From assembly GCF_037126465.1 (NCBI RefSeq), contig NC_088201.1, positions 82,736,273 through 82,800,272 of the forward strand: 64,000 bases of DNA, read 5' to 3'. Of this stretch, positions 1 through 12,349 are shown piece after piece. A program made the position numbers and the translations under genes. The stretch comes from Ornithodoros turicata. Its lineage: Eukaryota > Arthropoda > Arachnida > Ixodida > Argasidae. Numbering within the stretch: the stretch's first letter is position 1; each line of letters opens with the position of its first letter. The notes under the pieces are model-generated. The model saw only the letters and a list, made by a program, of their open reading frames with translations. It searched no databases and was not told the DNA's origin.

Positions 1-1971
1 CTTGTGCCATCCAAACTCGAGAAATTAACTGTCGCACACGGGTTATCAATTACAAATAACAAAAACAAGAGGAAACAGCGGCATTGCATAAAGCACACAT
101 GAGAATGTTGTACACAACCGAATGGAATGCAACGAAAAGGTATTCCAGATTTCTAGTCACTGGCTACACCGCCTCGACTCCTAAGAGGATAACGGCAGGG
201 TGGAATAAGTCGTGCACTCCTATACGACAGACGGACCTCGATAATTTCATTACAGACATCTAACCGCTGCTGTGCGTCCCCCAGGCCCAGCTCCTCTTCG
301 ACATGGGCAGCCAAGTAGAGCTGTAGCGCGTCTGGTCCGAATCCCGGGTGAATGCGAGAATCAGAATTGCGGACAACGAGATGGTTTATCCTGTTGCATC
401 GCATTCATCATCACAAAGTTTTTGTTGTTTTATGTAGAGTGCCTCGCGAAACAGTGTGGTGGATAGAAGCGTGGCGCTTACCAATGTCGCCACATTCACA
501 ACTGTGCATTGCATCAGGTGGCATCACGTTGCGTGCAACGGTCGTGGTTTTGGTGGTGGTTAGTTAGGCGGACGCCGCTGGTTTTCGAGGCGGTTTGTCC
601 ATGGCATTGTCACATCGCTGGCATTGTGAAAGGCCGCTGTCTAGACTGATGGGCAGTATCAACGCATCGTTGATATCGAACAACTGTCACCGAAATTGTC
701 AGTCGGGGCATCCGTGCACAATTGGCATCCGCTGATCAGTCATGAAAATGCCGATAACCATGAGGCAGTGCATTGTATACCTTTTCGAGCACGTTTACGA
801 ATTGACCATGCTTGCCTTAGGCGAAGACAACGAAGCTCTGCGCGTCTATACGAGTGATTCACCTTTCCGTGATTACGTTTGTGCGTCATGTTACACTTGC
901 GCTTAGTTTTCCTCGGTGTGAAACTTTTCTTTCTTTCAAACTTTACTGGTGACACTCCGCCCTCCAAGTACACAGGGAGTACACTCTGACCTGAATTTCG
1001 GGTAAGGAAATTTCGAATGATTCGTAGCAGCCGGTGTTCGTTTGTGACCGCTTGAAAGTAAGACCGTATCAGCTCGTGTCTATGCCCCACTGTTTAATTC
1101 TTAATAACAAATTACGAAGAGAGGCACATGAAGACGATAAAAATCACGACGCTTGAATGTAGAAGAACATGAACATATGAAAGAGAGCGTGTCACAAGTT
1201 ATTCGAATAATTGTAGAAATGCTTGAATGTCCGCAGTGACTGTTTTCACAAATCTGGCTGCATAGAGACACGTATGCAAAACATAGATCCCTCTTCTTGG
1301 GATCTCGACGAATGTGGAATCACCTGCGAACTTGCATTGTAATGGACGACACACACTTTTTTCCGTGCCATCATATTTTGGCGACTTCACGGTCGCCTAC
1401 TTCATTTGTGTGTAGTGGCGTTGATAACTGCACTCTTAGTTCGCTTGACGATAATATACTGAGAGATATCATATTCACTGCAGCCCACCAGAGTGAGAAT
1501 GGACAGGCAATCATACTCAAATTGCTTTTATCATGGTGGCCCTTGTCCCTCAAGTTCAATTGAACAAGTCCTTGTATGTTGAAGTGCCTCATCCACTACA
1601 GTGTCCTTCAAGTTCATCAGAAATTGGTGCTCCTGGTACAGTACTGTTACCTGCTCTAAAACTGCTTTGTTGTATCAGCAAGGGAACGGCATGTTCAGAC
1701 ACGAAATTGTTCTGCTTAATGTCTCTTGCTGTTGTATCTAACTTGCCATATCGGCAATGCATTTCGATTCACGCATAAAAAATTGAGTATTGTTCTTCTG
1801 CATCGCACATGTTTTCACCAAGATCGCCGGCAAGAACCGCACGCGCATTGCTCTAATATAGTTCTGCTGAGAAAATCCAGTAGCTTAAGAAAATAACCTG
1901 TCTGGTCAGAAATACACCCGCAGACCTCATATAGGCGCCAAAAGTATTGGTGCTGTGCATGATCTTTGTGT
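1..1971. other. Intergenic sequence, no recognisable feature
   Basis: I see no protein with a recognisable domain, no RNA gene and no clear repeat boundary here. Open frames are short and lack coherent composition. Base composition is balanced and the region resembles ordinary arthropod intergenic DNA. Confidence 0.5.
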
Positions 1972-1999
1972 GTCGTGTGCAGTGTCCTACATAGCGGCG

Positions 2000-2570
2000 C
2001 TACTAGTAGCGGCTCTATCGTATTTGCTACTTTTTCGGCAGCGGAGTAGCGATCCCGCTACATTTTAAATTGGTGACGGGAAAAGTATTTCCGCTACAAA
2101 CATGGGTAGCAGCAGACTCTTCCTCTGCTACTGCTACCGCTACTTTTCACAATATGGAAGACGTGGAACACAGAGAGGGAGGGAAATGAGTAGATAACGG
2201 CGAAGCAGATTTTTTTCTTGTTATTCCGTTCAGTTACTTGTTAATCAGGCAGACTGATGTGACAATCTTCCTCAATTTCACAAACACTCATTAGCTAAGC
2301 GCATTGAATATTTATTCTGTGCATTTTAACTTTTTAGCTCATATTTGCGAAACAGAAACATGTATATATATAACATATACTGTATATATGGGCTACGAAG
2401 CTATTTTTCGTCATGAATGCAGTTGCAAAACTAGTGTGAGCGTGTTGATAACACATTTCAAACTGTGTCTTGCAACTGTATTGTTGGGAGCAGAAAACAA
2501 ACCATCGTATCTTTTGGACCAGGAACACGAAACTCTCGGGAACGCAGCGAGATTTCGATAGTGATTGCAC
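2000..2570 (+). repeat. GTAGCG-rich dispersed repeat, copy 1
   Basis: GTAGCG/CGCTAC motifs at 2000-2150 are followed by an AT-rich segment containing 'ctcaatttcacaaacactca' (about 2270). The same order of segments recurs at 6838-7140 and 18640-19120, with substantial divergence. This looks like the terminal part of a hAT-like family. No coding potential is recognisable. Confidence 0.5.
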
Positions 2571-3544
2571 TCAAATGACTTTGTTTTTGGTGTTTGTGCC
2601 GTAGTTGAAGCATTTCTGGCAAGATAGAATTACCATTCGCGAGGAGAACCTATGATATCGGCACCACGCGGGGTTTAGCGGGAACCGTCAACAGTGTGGA
2701 TCGACGCGGGCAATTTGCATTACATGGTTTACGTTCGGTGAGTTCACCTCTGCTGTGTGGCCTTTGGTACCAACATTGTAAAAGAAAATGAACACTCTGT
2801 GAGAGGTAAAAGACGCTATATCAGTGAACACGAATTCCTATATTGTGTCGTGCGCAGGAACAACGGGTCCTTTTGACGGCACGAAATTGTAACACAATAG
2901 CGTTTGCTTGCTAGGTACTTCGAGTTCCTGAATGACGGTGACCGTGTTTATTCCTCCTCGCAATGCATTCCTCGAAGCCTTTATAGTGCATTAATTCGGT
3001 ACATGAAGTCTGAGCGATTACACAAAAGAACGCGCCTAGCCCCGTTAGTGGCTCACAAAATTCATCGAGTAATCGTCTCTGGAATTCGTTGAATGTGCTG
3101 TTCACTTTGCCGTTTACTTCCATCGCCCCTTTCATTGCTCACTGTAATGGAGCACTTGGGAACAGCAGCATCTGGCGGCAGGTCATATTATCGATTGTAG
3201 TGTGCTGTGTTTTGCGTATGTTATCCAAACGTTCGGGCTCCTCAGTGACCCTTATTTAATTAGCCTACACTTGACTAGTACCGGTGAAATACGTACTGAA
3301 GCTGGTGAGCACCCGTCCCGAACGATCTTTATCCCAAACAGTGCAGATTGATTAACTGAGTAACTGTACGAGAGGTGCCATCATACGGCTACCTAGATAA
3401 CACGAACTTAAAATGAGGCAGCCATATGCTAAGCTGTTATGACGTACCTAGAATAATGACCCCAACAATTTTTTGCAACACCCCTCCGTGCTTCCGATTC
3501 TGGATAAACCACTGGGTTGCACGGGTTGCACGTAAAATGTATGG

Positions 3545-3690
3545 CAGTCGTCGAAAAAGCCAGACAGCGGCGGGATTTGAACCACGCATCTCTCGATTGC
3601 CGATCTCTCCCTGAGGCTTGTGTTGTGTTCGTCTGTTTCTGTGTTTCAGCCTCAGAGCAGTTACTTACCATCGTGCTAATAGTGACAACT
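3545..3690 (-). repeat. tRNA-derived SINE, copy 1
   Basis: On the minus strand the segment contains GGTTCAAATCC, a good match to the RNA polymerase III B box, followed by cgccgctgtctggctttttcgac. A second copy with the same 5' and 3' parts lies at 32095-32265 on the minus strand and keeps an A-box-like tggcaaggcatttgacc. The two copies are clearly homologous but differ by indels, as expected of old SINE insertions. A tRNA-derived promoter is inferred from the boxes; the source tRNA is not identified. Confidence 0.5.
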
Positions 3691-5742
3691 GAGTAACACC
3701 AGATTATCTCAGTATTTCTACGAGCCGCACATGCGTTGTCTTCCTTTACTGTCCTGAAACGTTCGTTGGTGATGTGTTTCTTAGACATCGTTACATATTT
3801 CGTGAGCCGTTTCCCAGTCCTGAGTTTGACACACCGAACTTTTCATGGTTTCTTGTCCGATCCGTAAAGCATAAAAGCTAATTCCCGGTCCAGTGCAATT
3901 TGTATCGCACTAAGGAACATCCCGTCGCTCTGATTGTCTTTGTCGACGTCTGCCATCTTTCTATATTAAATGTTTTAAGCTAGCTAGATGCTTTGTAGCG
4001 TTCGTCCCTACGTGTTGCAGTCTCCGAACGGAGCCCCATCATGGGGAACACAGCAACAACGGACACTTTTTCCGCAGTCGCTTCGAACGCTGCGGCAGAT
4101 CTAACGCGCCATCCACACTATTCGAAGCGCCCACAGCGCCACCCATAGGCCGTTCTCCTCGCCAATAGCATACACAGCTTGGCGAAAGCGATTTAGTTAT
4201 TTTTTCACATTAAATACGTTACGCTGTAGGTATGTGAGCCAGATAAAATCGAGAGATAATAACATTATTCGGGAGTCAGTGTATGGCAACATGCTTATTA
4301 ATGCTGTTTGCATAGTTGCTTGGTCGTTTGATGTCTTTTCCACATGGTACCTACTGGACTGATGACTCGATGATTGATTTGGTGAATGATGGCTTATGGC
4401 GGCACAGAAAAACGTGATCAATCGGTCGACATGAAGCAGACGGAAAACTTTGAGATTGGGATTCGCGAACACAGTAGTTTATACGGAATCGCAAACATGG
4501 GTGTGTAGCAAAAAAAAAAAAAAAAAGGGGGGATCATTGTTACAACTGTGCCGTAAAGAAAAAAAAATTGGGAGTCTCGCCAGAAATTTGGGGGGTGTTG
4601 TGGGGGGGGGGGAGGGGGTCTAGATATATCACTGCGCGAACATATCGAGCAAAATACTGCAAAATAGCAAAACTTTTGCTATTTATATCTCAAAATAGGT
4701 TCCCTGGATGGAATAAAAAGGACGATGGATTTCAATAACGGCTTACTCCAATTCTGCTAACTCGCATTTACCAGAAAACATCTAAGTAATAAATGCATTA
4801 AAGGGGCAATAAGGTGACATTTAACGTCGCTCGAAATCCTGCCTCATCTGTCAAGCTGTCCACCAGGAGTCACCAAAATATTTTCGTTCTGCGGTACGTT
4901 ATAGCTGTGCAATCGAATTTACAAAAAAAAAAAAAAAATCGGAGAAAGCAACTGCAGACGGCCGACACGATTCTCGCGTGACGTATTGGAGGCTCAGTGC
5001 CTTGTTTCTTTTTTTTTCTTTCTTCTTCTTCTTCGCAGCTCCCGCGCCGCTTAAACATGCTTGAGCTGCGCCGCTGTGCGTCACTTGTCACATGAGGGGA
5101 GTAGCATACGTCACGACATCCTCTCGTTCTGAGATGCGCTCTGTTCACGTGGAGAAGAATTTTTAAAAGGTTTGCGGAACAGAGCCCTCGCGCTCGCTCT
5201 GTAGGTCACCTACCCTCGTCATTCTTTTGCAGGAAGTCATTTTGTTCGTTGGAGAACACTCTGTACCGAGAGAAAAAAAGGGGGGGGTCGCCTCAGTGTT
5301 CCTTTAAACTAATTTTTCGTCCAGTAGTCACAAACGCTTTTCGACAGGGCGCCCGGCCGTCCGTGTAACCCGCATGCAGAAATGGCATATTTGCTTTTCT
5401 CGCGGCTTATTCATAAGAAATCTGTAACGCAAATAAGACAACACCCCCGTATATCTTGACTAGAAGTAACGGTATACTTTGTGCTGCATGCTGGCTGTAC
5501 GAGGGAACATAAATATTGCACCGTCTTTAGACGCATTCAGCAAGTTGCCTATAAAGAGGAGGGTACAGTGGCGGAAAAGTACCGGTATAGTAATTACATT
5601 ACTTTTATTTGGTAGCGGAAGCGGTATCGCATTACTTTTTCAAATATGTAGCGACGATAGTATTCAGCTACTTTTTTTGCGGAGTAGCGCGTAGAGGTAT
5701 TCCGTTACTTCGTTTGGTATCGGGTACAACACTGGTTGTGTG

Positions 5743-6837
5743 TCAATAAAGTTGTACTGAATTTGCTTTCCATACAGGTTTGTGAAGTGTGGTGATTGGA
5801 GACATAGCGTTGTTGAAGTAGCGTATGCTGGTTGAGGCGAATAAAGCGCGCAGCACATAACACTGGGGGCGTATAGGGGCTTGGTACTGGCTTGGTGCCA
5901 CTTTTGGTGTGTGCAAACGATGGAAGTAACGTCAGGTCTCTTCGGAGGGGTGTGTCGTGCGGCCGCTCGTCTCTTTTTTGTCTTCCTTTACATCTTTTTT
6001 TGTTTGTCTTTGCGCGTGAACTGCATCCGCATTGAATGCAATGCGGACGCAGCATTCAATGCGGAACTCTCCCCATTGCTCTAAAGAACTCAGAATTTAC
6101 TAGATTTCTTCACGGTCCGTATAACTTCTATGAAACTGTTAGCCCTGTGCCCCTGTCTTATGTTTTTATATTGGAGCTTATGTCGAAATGCAGTGTCCAC
6201 ATATTCTGTCAAATCCTGTGGCTTTCCTATATGCCAATGTTTGAGTGTGCCCTAGTACATTATATGGCCCGACGAGCGGACACGATACTCCTCCGTTGAT
6301 CATTTTTCTTCACTGTCTTTGGCGTGGGGGTCCTCGCCACGAAGCATTTATCAATCTAATGAATTCTGGATTTATTCAAGAGCGATTGAAATTTCAGGCA
6401 CGGAAGTGCTTCTATAGCCAGTCTCTAGCGTCCGAGAAAAGACATGCATCATCTAATTAAGCACCTCCTTTGGTAATTATTCCAGAGCCGATTCCACAGT
6501 ATAATTGCAGTAATGAGGGTCCCATGTCCCGCTTTAAACGGGGGCTTAAGCTGGGGCCTTCCAATTAAGGCCTCTTGCGAGTCACGTAGTAATGCCTTTC
6601 TTAATTCTGAAAGATGAAAGACAGGAACGGAATAAATTAAACGGACCGAAGTTAACTGCTGGGAGGTGGCCTAAGATGTTAAGTGATAACTATGTTCTCC
6701 GACACGGTTAAGCAGTATAGTTTCGCCATATCAACGAATGCACATAACTGACCGTACGCTTCCTAGAAAGAAAATTTACTTCTAAGATATAAAATCGCGC
6801 GCTTGTATAGGGCGCAGGACCCATTAATGCGCTGTGT
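5743..6837. other. Intergenic sequence, no recognisable feature
   Basis: No conserved domain, RNA gene or clear repeat boundary. Short open frames in several registers look like chance. Confidence 0.45.
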
Positions 6838-7140
6838 CAAAACCTGTGTTGTGGATAGCACCGATACCGTATTCGCTACGTTTCCTTAGCAGCGGGGTGC
6901 CAGTTCCGGTGCGTCTTAAGTTTGTTACGGAAAAGATATTTCCGCTACAAATTCGCTACCGTCACGTACCAAAAAAAAAAAAAAAAAAAAGAAAGAAACA
7001 CGCGAGCGTGGGAGACAAAACTCTTCCTGTTTCTTTAATTTACCATTTTTAATGTCGATTCGGAAAATTTGTGCTGTCTACATTGATTTCAATTACACTC
7101 ACAAGTTAAGTACCACTAAATGCAATGCAATGTAATGCAA
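6838..7140 (+). repeat. GTAGCG-rich dispersed repeat, copy 2
   Basis: Begins ctgtgttgtggatagcaccg, similar to the ends at 1980 and 5734, then carries ttccgctacaaattcgctac like copy 1 and a poly-A run near 6970. It ends in an AT-rich part with 'gatttcaattacactcacaa', shared in diverged form with copies 1 and 3. Probably a solo terminal fragment of the same hAT-like family. Confidence 0.45.
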
Positions 7141-7506
7141 GTTGCTTGTTACCTAATATCTCAGCAATATAGCTGAATGTCTTTCACGCCTTGTATCCGC
7201 GCAGTTCCTATAGGATTTCCGTGTGCCGGTTTCTTTCTGGAAGACGCGCTGAAACATACGGAGAAGCCGCAAAATATCACCATGGTGATTCCACGAGAAA
7301 AGTAACACCAAGTTTTTTTTTGTTTCTTTTTAGTTTTCGTAAGTTATCGATATCAAACATACGTGGGTGTAGCGCTTACGCACTTGTGACGGGGTCGAAT
7401 AGACCTTTTCCACAACTGCTTATGCGCATGCGCTGTGGCGCCGATGACCTTCAGTGCGACGGACAAGGCTGTTTCCGTGTTCAATAGATGGCGCTAGATG
7501 GGGCCG
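7141..7506. other. Intergenic spacer, nothing recognised
   Basis: No supported feature; the stretch leads directly into the left end of the hAT element at 7507. Confidence 0.4.
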
Positions 7507-8644
7507 CAGAGGTGGGGAGTAATGCATTACAAAGTAATGCATTACCGGTAATGCATTACTTTTGAGTAATGAGTAATGGTAATGAATTACATTTTACCAG
7601 CAAGTAATGAATAATGGTAATGCATTACATTTCGACTGAGTAATGCAGGGTGGCATTACTCATTACTTTTGTCGAATGTTCATTGCGCCATGTGAAGATT
7701 GGGAACACATCCAGGTTTTTTCAACCCGCCTTTAACAACGAGATCAGGGCAACAAAGAGAGAAAAGGGCCCAGCCTGGGGAATTCTACAAGAGTTCAACA
7801 GTCGGCAGTGTGTATCACAAGTGTCCATGATGGTATCACAGATTTTCTCCTGTACGCATTTGGAGTAAAGGATAATCAACGAAATAGAAACATAGCCTCT
7901 ATTAGGGTAACAAGTGACAATTGCACTAGTGATTCGCTGTTTTGGTATGGTACCGTGTTAGTTTCTCTTGTGCTGTCAGAGGTCGTTTTTCTGCAAGACA
8001 GAATTTGGGGGCTGGGCCTAGCGAAAAGGCATCATGGAGCCGGCGGGTGAAGACTTGTCCCATTCGTAGGTCGAATTTAGTGCGTATATTGAGCCAGTTA
8101 GTTGCGATGGGAGACATTTTACGGTTCGGTGAAAGCTATAAGGATCGCAGCAAAGAAACCTCTAGACGGGTTCCCGAAAATGAAGAGACTGTTCGTGCAG
8201 TACAACACAGAAATTCAGTCATTCGCTTCCGCTGAACGAGTGTTCAGTACGGCAAAAGATGTCCTGTCGCCGAAGCGGGCGAGGCTAGCGGATGACAACT
8301 TTGAGCGCTAACTCCTACTATGCTGCAATAAATCTTTTCAATAGTTTTTGCCTATCAGACTCGCTTCTGTCGGGATTTAGTAGCACTGATTTGGGGGATA
8401 CTCGGGTGGCTATTGCCTATAACAAAAAAAGCAAGGAGGAAAACTTATGCGTAGCATCTTTGAGGCTTACGTCCTAAATTGTAAATGTAATGCCAGAGTA
8501 ACGCCATTACTTCGTTAAAGTAATGGCATTACTAATGCATTACTAACATCGAAAAAGTAATGAGTAGTGTAATGCATTAGTTTTTTATACAAGTAATGAG
8601 TAATGGTAATGCATTACAAAATAAAAGTAATTTCCCCACCTGTG
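7507..8644 (+). mobile_element. Internally deleted hAT DNA transposon
   Basis: The ends form short inverted repeats: cagaggtgggga at 7507 and, reading inward on the other strand from 8644, cacaggtgggga. Both ends are packed with ATGCATTAC / GTAATGCATTAC subterminal motifs (7520-7660 and 8490-8630), the clustered repeats that hAT transposases typically bind. Inside is a fragment encoding the C-terminal dimerisation region of a hAT transposase. At about 1.1 kb it is far shorter than an autonomous copy. I could not match an 8-bp target duplication, so the copy is old or the edges are slightly off. Confidence 0.7.
8102..8314 (+). pseudogene. hAT transposase C-terminal (hATC) fragment
   Basis: The frame encodes the hATC dimerisation signature: a segment ending SFASAERVFSTAKDVLSPKR, then ARLADDNFER and an immediate stop. 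In intact family members the block A/SERVFSTAG..L.P.RARL...NFE.LL continues into further leucines, so the stop is premature. No catalytic domain, zinc finger (BED) or insertion domain precedes it, so this is an internally deleted relic lying between the subterminal repeats of its own element. The hAT assignment is strong; activity is excluded. Confidence 0.75.
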
Positions 8645-8836
8645 GATTGGGGACCAGTGGGGACACTGTGCGAACTCGTCACGTTAACTCCAAAACCGGT
8701 TTTGGTCCTTTATGACCAAAGTTGGTTTGTTTTGGCGCTCGCCCAGGGTGTTTCGCTGGAGAGCAGGTAGGATACGACGCAAATGTGAAAAAGGTCCATT
8801 ACTTTGGTGGATATATGCCCGCTTCACCGACTGTAT

Positions 8837-9100
8837 GGTAGGCTAGAAAGACTGGTGTGTCGAATGCAAGCTGTCATAGGTACCCGCAGATGTTCCTGCA
8901 GAGGGATGGCGCCAAGCGTATTTCGGCGATATGCGATCCGATTTCCTCTATAACGGATTATTTCGGTGCTACTCATCACGTGATTCATCACCTGCCGTTA
9001 ACCCATGAGCGCGCCTTTTCTTCGCCCTGCATGCAAGACGCACCTCGAGTGTCACCTAGAGCCACAATCGAATGGCACACTTATGGTGTCATATATGGGT
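8837..9100 (+). repeat. Dispersed ~260-bp repeat, copy 1
   Basis: This segment, starting ggctagaaagactggtgtg and including gatggcgccaagcgtatttc and cgttaacccatgagcg, recurs in inverse orientation at 18240-18505 at moderate identity. The first ~30 bp also recur at about 14260. No coding sense or terminal structure is visible, so the family is unassigned. Confidence 0.5.
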
Positions 9101-9169
9101 CGTCCCGACACTCCGAGCTGGGGCTGGTAAGCGTGGTATAACATCCTATGATGTACCGCTTTCAATAAC

Positions 9170-9730
9170 TGGGAGAACATACCTCATATAAATGGAAGCT
9201 CCCGCTTAACCGAAACAAATGTAAAACCACGTGTTTCACTAGATCGATATGCCGTACGTTCTTACAGTGTCTCGTACATGTTAAGTAACAAGTGCCAGGA
9301 AAGAGTTGATAAATATAAATATTTATGTGCCATGTTTTCAAAGGTTTAAAATGGAACAGTCACATCAGATCTATAGCTGGTAAAGGCAGACGCCCCCTGT
9401 GTGTGCTAACTACAAACTTTAAGAATGCCCCGCCAAACGTTAAAGAAGTCTTGTATTTTGCGTTTGTTCGTCTAGTACTAGAATACGCCAGCGTTTTATG
9501 GGATCAGAACTCCTTGACTCTCGCCAATAAACTAGAGAAAGTTCGCCGCCAGATTTGTGTGTAATCGGTACAGATACGGCGATAGCGTTGCAGAGATGAA
9601 AGTTGTGCTTGGGTGGCATCTATTCTCTACACGCAGAAAGAACAACAGGCCTAAACTCTTTTATAACGTATACCATAGTTATACCGCCTTAAACCCCTAA
9701 CGATACTTGTCATCCCCTGTCCGCGAGCAT
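9170..9730 (+). pseudogene. Non-LTR retrotransposon fragment (C-terminal to RT)
   Basis: The translated block at 9325-9564 contains LKWNSHIRSIAGK, FKNAPPNVKEVLYF and LVLEYASVLWD, which is the conserved region just after the reverse-transcriptase fingers and palm in arthropod CR1/Jockey-type non-LTR elements. Homologous sense continues out of frame to about 9720. The RT catalytic motif is absent. This is a truncated relic on the plus strand; clade assignment is tentative. Confidence 0.7.
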
Positions 9731-12349
9731 AGATAAAGGTCGGTATCCACATGCGGTAGAGACGTGCGCAACCGCCTGCCGCTTGCAATCCTTATGCATG
9801 CCGCCCAAGCTATAGGGACGACGCGCTTGACAGGCGGCGCTCTTACTCCTTGGCGTTCAGCGCCTCTTGTGGGAAATATGTGCAAACACTGCCTGTAGCG
9901 TGCCGTTTCGTCGGTATGGTTCGTATATGTTTGCGCGTCGTTTGGGCGCGGTGCAGAGTGTTCCTACTTAAATTGGTGCGATTTTTCAAGGCACAATGTC
10001 GAAAAGCGAAAGAGATTACCGGTATCCGGACACGTTTATAATGTAAAAGAAAAAAAATCTCCGGTGAGACATAGCGATCTCAGGAAAGCGCGTGGCACAG
10101 ACAAGCCGACATAGTTACCTGCTACACACAACTGCAGCTGATAATGTATATCACTGCTTCTATGCATATTCAGCAAAGCAGCCTCTATAGGATCAAGGTC
10201 ATGCTAGAATGACGATTCGTCTGACCATGTGATTACACGATAGACAACGCAGAAATCAGCGAAAAGGCTTAGTCCATCAACTTAATTACTCGGCACTCGG
10301 ATCTTTCAACATTTCTTGCAGCATGTGCCACATTACCTTAGTTAGCTAGATTAACAGCAGCCTATACCCTGTAAGCATCGAATCATCTGCCCCCATGGTC
10401 TGCACTTTGTTAGTCATACGCGGATCCCAGATGTTATATATATGGAGAACAGAATTGCCGTAATTTACCAGCGTTAATGATTTCAGCCAGTTTTCATCGT
10501 TCGTATTGCACATTTGGCAAGAATTTGATATTATGAAGAATGATGGGCATGTTTTTGTACAATTGACCTTCGTTTTATGGCAAAGTATCGAAGTTTGAAG
10601 AGTACTGAGTACACAGCACACATGAAATATGTTGTCTGTATATGGTATGAATGTCTAGGGTATATGAGTATACTTAGCATGTTACATATCTTGGTGCACT
10701 GTTTTGCACATTCACCGTGAATGCAGACCTGAGCTATGTGGTATGTTGTTTCTAATTCTATTCCGGCGGCAATCCAGGGTTCATACCGTTTTGCGCGGCA
10801 TCGAAGGAAATCCATACGTTGATAAGGAAAACAGCCGAACCAATCGACCAACATTAATCCGAATAAGAAAAAAAAAAAAAAACAGCACTCGTCACGAGCG
10901 CTAAAATCCCAAAACTATGGTACCAAAACGCCCGGCATTTCATCGTCCTTTATTTACAACATACGTGGATCAACGTTGCATTAGTACACTACTTATTAGT
11001 ACACCAAAATACGTAAAAATATGTTCCTTTGCATGTCTAGCACGATCTGCAGTTGACGTTTTCCATCCCGCCGGCATGGAGTCAACCCAAAGCGTAGTGC
11101 GGTTCCTATAGGTTGGTTACGCCCGCTAGTGCCGTGCCGTGGCGTTAGTGGTACTCTGAAAGCTGGAGTGTGTCTTCCCTATAGTGCCTCCGCCCGAGAC
11201 TCTCCACAGCGAGATCTCGCCCAACGCGAGAGCTTCTCAGGCCGAGTTTGAGAAGATGGCGAACGACAGCGAAGTCGAGTTATTGACTGTAGTGAACGGT
11301 TCCGTTCTTACATCTGAGCTTTTGCGAAATCAACATCACAGACGTAAGAAACGCAGGCTTTGGGTTCAGTCGCTGTGGCGATAGCGCATTCTTTTCTTGT
11401 GAACAATGTTTAGCTTTCAACTTCCTGACACTATGACAGTCAATATCTTACACTTTCCTTACCTGCACTCCCAAATTTTATTTCGGTGTCGACCCAAAAA
11501 GTCATTTGAATGCAACGCTCTATAATGTAGGCAGCAATGACAGTTTATTTCCTTCATAAATTCGACGGCTGAAAAACGTGAGCACAGCTGCGACATACCT
11601 TCCAGTCAACGACACCTTCAATGGTCTCCGTGCAACAGGCCGGAAGAAAACAAGAATGTCACGCGATTTCCGTTTACTTCCTGATTAGCCGAGCATGTGT
11701 GAATGCCGCTAAAAATCGTGCACTGCGCAATCGCCAAAAAAGCAGAAAGCGGAGGTGGCTTTTCCCGCCCAGCGGCAAGAGTTTACCGCGCTGCGTTCGC
11801 GTTTCCGCGCAGATTCTCCGCATGTGGGTACGCGGCTCAATGGTAAAAATGATAGAGAATACGGTTGCCGAATTGATGCCTTTACGTGCTCTTTTTTCCC
11901 GTGGACAATAACCTAGTGGAATGGTCTTCCTCACAATATTACCAGCCAACCCAATGTAAATTTGTTTTTTTCTTTAGTAATATATCTGATATTAAAATGA
12001 AGTAACAGTATATGATGTTCTGCGTTATTGGTGCTATTATAGCATATAAGTGCATGTCGTGTATTTGTAATGTTCGTGCGAATTTTTGTGTGATTTATAT
12101 ATCCCTACTGTAATGTCTTCTGGCGCTGTAGGTACACAAATAAAACGAAATAGATATGGTCGAACTTATAGCGAACAGCGCGCTGCCTAAATAATAGTTA
12201 AATAATTGCAAAGAGTTTTGTTTTATGCTTAGAATGTACCCACCTTCATGTGCAGTTCGGTAAAGCCTAACAAATGCTACTATAATTAAATTTGCTCATA
12301 CAGGATACGTACTTGCGCGATATAAGCGTATTTACAAGCTCGTTGTCCT
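9731..12349. other. Intergenic sequence with at most one weak coding relic
   Basis: I find no solid feature in this stretch. One open frame (11184-11384) ends in a basic RRKKRRLWVQSLW-type motif and is listed separately. The remaining frames look random, and a poly-A run lies at about 10867-10882. Confidence 0.4.
11184..11384 (+). pseudogene. Possible PIF/Harbinger transposase N-terminal relic
   Basis: The 66-residue frame ends with a basic cluster followed by RRLWVQSLWR. This resembles the R-R-W-W-V-x-P motif at the start of PIF/Harbinger-type (ALP1-like) transposases of animals. Nothing recognisable follows the stop codon, and no DDE motif or terminal repeat was found nearby. The assignment rests on one short motif and may be coincidence. 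Confidence 0.2.

Larger units (their letters stand above)
1972..5742. mobile_element. Possible old hAT-type element with 8-bp target duplication
   Basis: The left edge reads cagtgtcctac at 1980 and the right edge ends gtacaacactg at 5734, so both ends begin CAGTGT on their own strand, as hAT termini do. The 8 bp outside are gtcgtgtg (1972-1979) and gttgtgtg (5735-5742), matching 7 of 8. Both ends carry multiple GTAGCG-type subterminal motifs (2000-2150 and 5560-5720), a common hAT arrangement. I see no transposase between them; the interior holds a SINE (about 3.6 kb) and homopolymer runs near 4.51 and 4.60 kb. The pairing of the ends is inference and the body may be composite. Confidence 0.35.
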
